This document shows positions 58,372-64,000 of a stretch of 64,000 nt of DNA, piece after piece. The position numbers and the translations under genes are program-made. Within the stretch, counting starts at the first letter, position 1; each line of letters begins with the position of its first letter. This stretch comes from VRUE01 sp963716245. GTDB lineage: Bacteria; Actinomycetota; Thermoleophilia; Solirubrobacterales; 70-9. The DNA lies in contig OY970300.1 of assembly GCA_963716245.1 (NCBI GenBank), forward strand, positions 682,001-746,000, read 5' to 3'. The notes beneath the pieces are model-generated. The model saw only the letters and a list, made by a program, of their open reading frames with translations, was not told where the DNA came from and made no database searches.

Positions 58372-59679
58372 GTGAAACGCGGGGACGGGGCGGTCGCCGA
58401 GCGCGTCTTCAACTTCGCCTACCGCGTCGTCGGCTCGGGGGCCGACGCCGCCGAGGCCGTTCAGCGGGCGTTCCTCGGCACGCCGTGGGTCGATGGCGAG
58501 GCGGCGCGTCGGGCCGACCTCTTCGCCGCGACGCGGAGCGCCTGTTACGAGCTGATGCACGCGCGGCGGCCCACGCGACCGGACGAGGCGGAGGCGGACC
58601 CGGACGGGCCGCAGGCCGAGCTCCGCAGGGCCGCGATGTGCCTGCCCGAGCACCAGCGCGAGGCGCTGGCCCTGCGCGAGCTGGAGGGGATGTCGTACGA
58701 CGAGATCGCGACGATCATGGAGATCGGCGCCGGCTCGGTCGCCCAGCTGATCTCCCGGGGGCGGATCAACCTCCACGACGAGCTGCACGGCAACGTCCTC
58801 GCCTCCGTCGCCGCCCCCTCGCCCGAGTGCGAGCGGGCACTGCCGCTGATCGCGATGCGCGAAGACGGCCAGCTCGACGCGGCGTCTCGTGACGCGGCCT
58901 GGCTCGACGCCCACCTGGCCGGCTGCAGTCGCTGCGAGCTCGGGGTCGAGGTGATGCAGGAGGCGGCCTCCTCCTACCGCGGATGGGTGCCACTCGCCGC
59001 CGCGCCCTGGCTGTCCGATGAGGCGATGGCGATGGCAACCGGCAACCCGACCGAGTCGCGGCCGGACGCGGCGCGCGCGGATCGCCGCCGCGCGCTGCGA
59101 GCCCCGCTGCCGCTCGTGGCCGGCCTGGCGGCGCTGCTACTCCTCGCCGGCGTCGCCACCGCGGTCATCGGCGGCGACGACCCGCCCGCGGCGCCCACCG
59201 GCGCCAAGGCCGGGGCACCGCCGCGCGACGACGGCGCGGCGCCGGGGGCCGGCGCGAAGGCCGGCAAGAAGGAGAGGCGCGCCGCGCGGAGACGTGCGGC
59301 GAAGAGGAAGAGTGGGCGGAGGACCGCGAACACCACGGCCGCGGCGCAGTCGCCCGCCGCGCCGACGAGCCCGGCATCCTCGGCTCCGAGCCCGACGCCG
59401 GTCACGACCGGGGGAGGGGCGCCGAGCGCGTCCCCGTCCCGTCCGGATCGTCCCGCCGGGAAGACGGGAGTCCAGGCGACGCAGCCGACCGCCGCTCCGA
59501 AGCCCGCCGCGAGGCCGAAGCCCGCCCCGGCGCCGCCCCCGGCGTCAGAGCCCTCGGCCGCACCGGCCCCGACGGCGCCAGCGACGACCGAAGAACCGCC
59601 CGCCGTCGAAGAGCCGCCCGAAGAATCGTCCCGCCGGCGCGAACCTCCCGGTAAACCGGCCGACCGCCCGCCCAAGTAG
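58372..59679 (+). CDS. Sigma-70-like region fused to zinc-finger, membrane helix and Pro/Ala-rich tail
   Basis: The protein has 435 aa, GTG start. Residues 1-75 resemble a weak ECF sigma region 2 (VFNFAYRVVGSGADAAEAVQ). Residues about 85-140 are region 4 (LPEHQREALALRELEGMSYD, VAQLISRGRINLHDEL). Residues about 165-200 (DAHLAGCSRCELGVEVM) resemble the HxxxCxxC zinc finger of anti-sigma factors. Then one membrane helix (LPLVAGLAALLLLAGVATAV, about 247-266), an Arg/Lys stretch and a Pro/Ala/Ser-rich outer tail. A sigma and its anti-sigma in one chain would be membrane-held. It starts 22 bases after pilC, so it may sense pilus or envelope state. Confidence 0.78.
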   Translation: MKRGDGAVAERVFNFAYRVVGSGADAAEAVQRAFLGTPWVDGEAARRADLFAATRSACYELMHARRPTRPDEAEADPDGPQAELRRAAMCLPEHQREALALRELEGMSYDEIATIMEIGAGSVAQLISRGRINLHDELHGNVLASVAAPSPECERALPLIAMREDGQLDAASRDAAWLDAHLAGCSRCELGVEVMQEAASSYRGWVPLAAAPWLSDEAMAMATGNPTESRPDAARADRRRALRAPLPLVAGLAALLLLAGVATAVIGGDDPPAAPTGAKAGAPPRDDGAAPGAGAKAGKKERRAARRRAAKRKSGRRTANTTAAAQSPAAPTSPASSAPSPTPVTTGGGAPSASPSRPDRPAGKTGVQATQPTAAPKPAARPKPAPAPPPASEPSAAPAPTAPATTEEPPAVEEPPEESSRRREPPGKPADRPPK

Positions 59680-59724
59680 CCGACGCCCCGCGTTATGCGG
59701 GCATTAACCCGGTACCGGGCACGG

Positions 59725-59754
59725 TTGACATAGAAACAACTGACTAAATAGCTT
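59725..59754 (+). promoter_or_regulatory. Promoter of the OmpA-like gene
   Basis: TTGACA (59725-59730), 18 bases, TAGCTT (59749-59754). Confidence 0.55.
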
Positions 59755-59787
59755 CTTCTTGCGCCGGTCGAGGCGCAGGACGACAGC

Positions 59788-62700
59788 TTGGAGAAAGGCA
59801 AAGCCGAGGAGGAAGCGGGCGCGGCCCAGCAGTCGCTGGCGGAAGTGCTGAAAAAGGCCGGCGAGACGCTGATCCCGCTCCTCGTCTCCGGCGCCAGCCT
59901 GATCGGGTTCGTCGCCTTCGCGGGCGCGGTGATCGTCTGGACGCGGCTGACCACCGTGAAGGTCCCGCCCGACCAGGCGATAGCCGCCTTTCCACGCGGC
60001 GAGCTGGTCGCGATCGGAGCCTCGGTCCTGCTCCTCTTCGGCTTCTTCGGCGCGCTGGCGACGGTCGGCGCCTACCTCACCGACCGCGCCGGACGCGCCA
60101 CGCGGGGCATGGCCCGGACGCTGTTCGGGGTGCTCGTCCTCGAGTGCGTCGCCGCGGTGAGTCTCGTCCCCGGGGCCTCGGTGAAGGCGTCCGTGATCGG
60201 CGCGGCGATCGTCGTCGTCGCGATCGGGGTCGCCGTCTGGGCCACGTTCGTCGAGTCGTTCGTGGACCTCCCCGACGTCCTGCACCCGCGGAAGTCGGAG
60301 ACGGAGAAGCCGCAGCCCCGCAGCCGGGTGCGGTTGGCGCTTTCGACCAGGCGACCACCGAGGTGGAGATGCCTGATCCCAGTCGGCGCCTGGCTGCATC
60401 GATGGCGGTCGCCTCTCGTCCGCGGAGTCGTCCTCTTCCTCCTCGCAGGTCAGGTCCTCGCGCTCGTCCTGCTCTTCCTCACGTCGCTCGACGATTCGGT
60501 GTTGCGCGGCGCTTGCCTCGCGTTCGGCGCCTTCCTCCTCTTCTTCCTGTGGAGGGCAGAGTCCGAGTCGCCCCCCGACGACACCGGCCGGAACGACCGC
60601 CTCAGCCCCTGGATCTGGAACACGCTGCTCCACCCCTTCGTCCTCGTCTCCGGTGCGCTCCTCGCTGCCCTCACCCTCGCGGGGCTGGCCGTCGCCGAGA
60701 CGATCGAGATCGACGATTCGATGCCGCTCGGTCTCGCCGCTGCGCTCGGCCTCGTCCTCGGCGTGGTCGTCCTGCGCGAAATCGCCGCCTACGACCGGCA
60801 GAAGGACATAGCCGAGGCGACAGAAGAGGCGCACAGGCGCGCGGAGGAATGGGCGAGCCGCAGGAAGCGAGGGAAGACGGCGGAGGGACGCGAGGGCCTG
60901 CTCGACAGGATCGCCGGGCAGCTCCCGAAGGAGAAGAGAAGGCGAGCCGAGCTGCGCGCGAAAGAGGCCAACGACAAGGCGGAGAGGCTGAAACAGGTCA
61001 GGCTGGCCAGGAGCAGGCCCTACCGCCTAACAGCCGAGCGGAGGGGCATCGTGGTCATGGGCATCGCGATCGGCGCCGCGGTGGTCCTGCCCGCACTGGT
61101 CCTGGAGGAGCTGTGGCTGGCCGGCGCCCTCGCGATCGCAGCCGCTCTCTGCCTCGGCCTCTGGCGGATAGCCGCCCTCTCGAAGGACAAGTTCGTGTGG
61201 CTCGGCCTCGCGGTGTTCATCTCCATGCCGCTCTTCGGAACCTTCCTGCTGATGGGCCGCAACCTGGACGACCCGCAGGTGCAGCCGATCGCCCTGATCC
61301 GCAGCAGCGACGACGCGGACGAGTCGCTGCAGGGCATCTACGTGACCGAGTCGAGCGACCGGGTCTACTTCGCCAACGTGGCGACGGAAGGCTGCACGGA
61401 CGAGGTCGTGCCGAACAGCGGCCGGCTGCTCTGGGTGTCGAAATCCGAAGTCGTCGCGATGTCGATCGGGCCGTCGCAGGACGTCGACGACGCCGCCCGG
61501 TCGGCGCTCGAGATGTCCTACGCGCTGACGTCCTCGGTGGAGACGCCGACCGGCAGCCGCTTCGACCTCGACACGAGCGGGAAGACGCCGCCCGCGGGGG
61601 GGCAGAAGGACGAGAGCGTGAAGACGCGCCTGGAGAGCGCCGGCCCGGCGGTCCGGCCGAGCTTCGGCAAGGGCCTCCGCCTCGATCCCGAACAGGCGCC
61701 GCCCGGCAGCGAGGTCACGCTGAGGATGAGCGTGGTCGACGAGGCGAACGGCGAAAAGGGCTTCGGCGAAGCCCGGAGCGGGCGCACCCTGCGCCTCGGC
61801 GGGGTCGAGGTGGACATCGCCAAGGAGGCGGCAGGGGCCCCCGAGGATGCGGAATTCGCGGCCCTCGCCGACGGCCGCTTCGTGGGGCTCGCCAAGCGGA
61901 CCCTCTACACGAAGAAGTGGGACGGCGGGGAGATGGTCGCGATCGAAGACGACCAGACGGAGGAGGAAGGAACGTTCGTCAAGCTGGACGACGACGCCGT
62001 GGTCGCCGTCGAGGAGTGGGGTGGAGGGGCTGACGAGTACCTCGAGCTCGGCGAGGACGGTCGGCTCACAAACGAGACGACGGTGGAGCTGAAGAGCGGG
62101 GGCGAGCCGGTCGAAGTGAGACCCGAGCTGATGCGCCAGGCCTGGTATCCGGAGCACATCCGCTTCATCGTCCCCGAGAACGCCAAGAACGGCGAGGTGA
62201 CGGTCGAGTGCAAGCAACTGGCGGGGCAGCCCTTGCTGCGGGTCGTCCGGGATTCGACGGCGCGGATCACGGTGCGCCTGCAGACCGGCTCCCAGCAAGT
62301 GGTCTTCGACAGCAGTCACTCCGGCGAGGAGGGCGGCAAGGTGACGTCGCGTCGGTGGACGATCGCGGGCCGCCCGATGGGGGGTGAGGAGGAGGTCTCG
62401 GCGGACCTGCCGCCGCGATACGGCGCCTACTCGGTGCAGTTGAACGTCACCAACGCCGAAGGCGAGTCGAGCTCGACCGAGCTGAAGCTGCTGCGCCTGC
62501 CCGCGTCGCTGTTCAAGTTCGGCCAGGTCGCCCCGGTGAAGGAGGGTGCGATCAAGGACATCAGGGACGTCGTGCACGAAGCGATCGAAGAAGCGGACAC
62601 CCCGCCGACGGCGATCGAAATCCACGGCCATGCCGACGACGTCGGCAGCGACGCCTACAACGTCAGGCTCTCCATGGAACGCGCCTTCAGGGTCCGCAAA

Positions 62701-62928
62701 GAACTGCTCCCCGGGGAAAGCAGCGAGCTGACCGGGGTCGAGGACCCCCTGCCCGGCGAACGGATCCCGGTGACGATCCGCGCCTTCGGCGAGACCTGCC
62801 CGATCGACCGCCGCAGCGGCCCCCGCCAGTCGAACCGCCGCGTCGAGGTCTTCATCCTCGAACGGGGCGCCATCGTCACCACCCCCGACGGCTGCCGCGC
62901 CGGCCGGGTCATGCAGCTGCGCTGGTAG
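59788..62928 (+). CDS. Large multispan membrane protein with PKD-like and OmpA-like C-terminal domains
   Basis: The protein has 1046 aa, TTG start after AGGCGCAGGA. The N-terminal 480 residues contain some ten hydrophobic helices in several groups, split by a charged helical stretch (about 335-405, AEATEEAHRRAEEWASRRKR). Residues about 490-820 are a soluble, beta-rich region without recognised motif. A PKD-like domain follows (VVFDSSHSGEEGGKVTSRRW, YSVQLNVTNAEGESSS). The end is OmpA-like: AIEIHGHADDVGSDAYNVRL and RQSNRRVEVFI, the peptidoglycan-binding pattern. It may connect the membrane to the wall near the pilus. The function is unknown. Confidence 0.85.
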   Translation: MEKGKAEEEAGAAQQSLAEVLKKAGETLIPLLVSGASLIGFVAFAGAVIVWTRLTTVKVPPDQAIAAFPRGELVAIGASVLLLFGFFGALATVGAYLTDRAGRATRGMARTLFGVLVLECVAAVSLVPGASVKASVIGAAIVVVAIGVAVWATFVESFVDLPDVLHPRKSETEKPQPRSRVRLALSTRRPPRWRCLIPVGAWLHRWRSPLVRGVVLFLLAGQVLALVLLFLTSLDDSVLRGACLAFGAFLLFFLWRAESESPPDDTGRNDRLSPWIWNTLLHPFVLVSGALLAALTLAGLAVAETIEIDDSMPLGLAAALGLVLGVVVLREIAAYDRQKDIAEATEEAHRRAEEWASRRKRGKTAEGREGLLDRIAGQLPKEKRRRAELRAKEANDKAERLKQVRLARSRPYRLTAERRGIVVMGIAIGAAVVLPALVLEELWLAGALAIAAALCLGLWRIAALSKDKFVWLGLAVFISMPLFGTFLLMGRNLDDPQVQPIALIRSSDDADESLQGIYVTESSDRVYFANVATEGCTDEVVPNSGRLLWVSKSEVVAMSIGPSQDVDDAARSALEMSYALTSSVETPTGSRFDLDTSGKTPPAGGQKDESVKTRLESAGPAVRPSFGKGLRLDPEQAPPGSEVTLRMSVVDEANGEKGFGEARSGRTLRLGGVEVDIAKEAAGAPEDAEFAALADGRFVGLAKRTLYTKKWDGGEMVAIEDDQTEEEGTFVKLDDDAVVAVEEWGGGADEYLELGEDGRLTNETTVELKSGGEPVEVRPELMRQAWYPEHIRFIVPENAKNGEVTVECKQLAGQPLLRVVRDSTARITVRLQTGSQQVVFDSSHSGEEGGKVTSRRWTIAGRPMGGEEEVSADLPPRYGAYSVQLNVTNAEGESSSTELKLLRLPASLFKFGQVAPVKEGAIKDIRDVVHEAIEEADTPPTAIEIHGHADDVGSDAYNVRLSMERAFRVRKELLPGESSELTGVEDPLPGERIPVTIRAFGETCPIDRRSGPRQSNRRVEVFILERGAIVTTPDGCRAGRVMQLRW

Positions 62929-63235
62929 GTCCCTACGAGCCCCTAATCGCAGCGATGGGACGGACTTACCCCGTGGCTCGGCCCTCAGTCCGATTTTTGG
63001 GGAGAAGAAGACCAAATTTCAGGGATTTAGGTTGTGGGCGAACGGTCGATTAGAGGCTCGTGATGAATCTGCCAGTGCCTTGGTGCTCAAAGGCAAACCT
63101 GCCGCGAGGTGGGGGCGCAAAGCCGACGGGGCTCCCTCTGGGAGTTGGCCGGGCTACCACCGGGGTCGACAGACACCACGTGGCTTCACGCGACGGGGCT
63201 CTGGCGCAAACGATTAGGACCATAGGAGGTCACTA
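62929..63235 (+). other. Untranslated region before the prepilin gene
   Basis: The 307 bases hold no gene. The first about 120 bases are AT-richer and may contain the promoter. A class I c-di-GMP aptamer (63081-63162) follows, then about 60 bases that probably form the expression platform, including a CCACGTGG palindrome, and AGGAGGT (63224-63230) six bases before the ATG. Confidence 0.75.
63081..63162 (+). promoter_or_regulatory. Class I cyclic-di-GMP riboswitch (GEMM-I)
   Basis: Conserved blocks occur in order: AAGGCAAACC, a short stem closed by a GCGA tetraloop, GGGGCGCAAAGCC, a second stem, then GGCCGGGCTACC. These are the diagnostic parts of the GEMM-I aptamer. GGTG (63082-63085) and CACC (63158-63161) close the outer stem. 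It lies in the leader of a prepilin gene. There is no T-run before the ribosome site, so control is more likely at translation, by inference. Confidence 0.92.
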
Positions 63236-63712
63236 ATGTTTCTCCAGAATCTCCGGGCGCGTATGAGTGCCCGGCTCAGTGGCGACAGGGAGGCGGGCTT
63301 CACGCTCATCGAGCTCCTGGTCGTCATGCTGATCCTCGGCATCCTCGCCGCGATCGCGATCCCCGCGTTCTTCAACCAGCGGGACAAGGGTACGGACGCG
63401 CAGGCCAAGGCCGCTGTCCGAACTGCCCAGACCGCTATGGAGACGTGGGCGACCGAACACGGCGGCGTCTACAACGACGAAGGTGGTCCGACCGAGGCCG
63501 AACTCGGCGACATCGAGGACACCCTCGTCACGGCTGAAGGTGAAGACAACGCGATCAGCGTGGTCGCTGTCGCCGAAGACGGCTACACGGTTCGTGCCAC
63601 CTCCGGCACCGGAAACACGTTCGACATCATTCGTGCCGCAGGTGCGGTTACGTTCGACTGCGAAACGCCGACTGAGGGTGGCTGTCCGTCGGGCGGTGAC
63701 TGGAGTCAGTAA
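63236..63712 (+). CDS. Type IV prepilin
   Basis: The protein has 158 aa. Class III leader ending in Gly at GFTLIELLVVMLILGILAAI (residues about 21-40): cleavage is before Phe22, with Glu5 of the mature protein present. The hydrophobic stalk runs to AIAIPAFF, followed by a helix (AKAAVRTAQTAMETWATEHG) and a C-terminal beta part with a likely disulfide (CETPTEGGC). It is preceded by a c-di-GMP riboswitch and a strong ribosome site and followed by a strong terminator, so it is probably the major pilin, expressed alone and highly. Confidence 0.95.
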   Translation: MFLQNLRARMSARLSGDREAGFTLIELLVVMLILGILAAIAIPAFFNQRDKGTDAQAKAAVRTAQTAMETWATEHGGVYNDEGGPTEAELGDIEDTLVTAEGEDNAISVVAVAEDGYTVRATSGTGNTFDIIRAAGAVTFDCETPTEGGCPSGGDWSQ

Positions 63713-63760
63713 TCGCTTCGCATAAGTTGTAGCCAGGCCGGTTGATCGCCGGCAGGCAAG

Positions 63761-63791
63761 AAAAGGCGGGCCTTCGAGCCCGCCTTTTTTT
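63761..63791 (+). terminator. Intrinsic terminator after the prepilin gene
   Basis: AAAAGGCGGGC pairs with GCCCGCCTTTT, followed by a continued T-run; a classic rho-independent form. Confidence 0.95.
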
Positions 63792-63905
63792 ACCTATTTT
63801 TCGGCTGGACGGATGGCCGATATGTCCAGCGTGCCGCGCTTGGCAGCGCTGTCTGCGGGGAATCGCTCAAGGGAAAGCCAGAAGCGTCGATCTAGACACG
63901 GACGT

Positions 63906-64000
63906 ATGGCCTTGCTCAATCTGAATGCGGTGACGGCCTCGCTGCGGCGAGGTGCCAAGGTGGCTCGGTGCCGCCTCGCCTCCGAGGGCGGCTTTGCCGT
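63906..64000 (+). CDS. Prepilin-like protein, 5' end only
   Basis: The first 31 residues run off the window edge. They read MALLNLNAVTASLRRG and later RLASEGGFAV, which looks like the polar leader and start of a class III (prepilin) signal, GGFxxxE, cut before its Glu. No strong ribosome site is seen before ATG 63906. A minor pilin of the same pilus is likely but unproven from this fragment. Confidence 0.6.
   Translation, partial: MALLNLNAVTASLRRGAKVARCRLASEGGFA

Noticed and set aside
54024..58412. A 1462-codon open frame antisense to the pilus operon
   Set aside because: It mirrors pilB-pilT-pilC codon for codon, is rich in Arg/Asp/Gly from GC-rich third positions, and has no motif. It is a high-GC artefact.
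62929..63080. A second riboswitch upstream of the c-di-GMP aptamer
   Set aside because: No second set of aptamer blocks is visible; the stretch is simply AT-richer.

Overview
The window is high-GC bacterial DNA with dense, short-spaced genes. It most likely comes from an actinobacterium of the Thermoleophilia/Solirubrobacterales type. The supporting genes are two F420-type luciferase-like oxidoreductases, an EgtB-EgtD ergothioneine pair, a three-part proton-translocating transhydrogenase, a SigA-type primary sigma factor, type IV pilus motors, and many large secreted proteins with no recognisable function. The taxonomic placement is inference. No tRNA, rRNA, CRISPR array, integrase or insertion sequence was recognised.

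Layout. 1-3156: end of one secreted two-gene module (A0-B0). 3175-13000: a small zinc-ribbon protein, a coiled-coil membrane protein, thiolase, crotonase, hotdog thioesterase, a glutamine-amidotransferase/ATP-grasp pair, a P-type ATPase and an LLM oxidoreductase. 13117-16014: pntAA-pntAB-pntB. 16084-17094: an AbiEi-like/DUF559-like gene whose start and stop codons both lie inside copies of a 50-bp palindromic repeat. 17139-20404: a pilin-headed VPS62-like protein and egtBD. 20456-27241: three hipA-like kinases with near-identical promoters and no hipB, interleaved with a six-cysteine secreted protein, a second LLM enzyme and glpX. 27324-29105: a double winged-helix/SCP2-like regulator and a methyltransferase.

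29119-50223 is the most unusual part. It holds two full A-B modules (32617-38327 and 43397-50223), three lipoproteins of one family, four of the five six-cysteine secreted proteins, a decayed 3' fragment of a B gene, a pilT and rpoD. In every module the A gene (C-terminal beta-propeller-like half, proline linker, basic tail) overlaps the B gene (four divergent repeats of about 230 residues) by the four bases ATGA, so the pair is probably translated and used together at the cell surface. I do not recognise a described system that matches this.

50327-53346: a YihY-type membrane protein and two more winged-helix/SCP2-like regulators. 53513-64000: a type IV pilus locus with a thioredoxin-fold-like membrane protein, pilB, pilT, pilC, a sigma-like protein fused to a zinc-finger/TM/proline-rich tail, a large membrane protein with an OmpA-like end, and a prepilin gene preceded by a clear class I cyclic-di-GMP riboswitch. 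A second prepilin-like gene runs off the right edge.

The working picture is a cell that elaborates pili under c-di-GMP control and exports multi-copy families of secreted proteins through ordinary SigA-like promoters. Several families (A, B, C, lipoprotein D, regulator E, HipA) have expanded locally by duplication.
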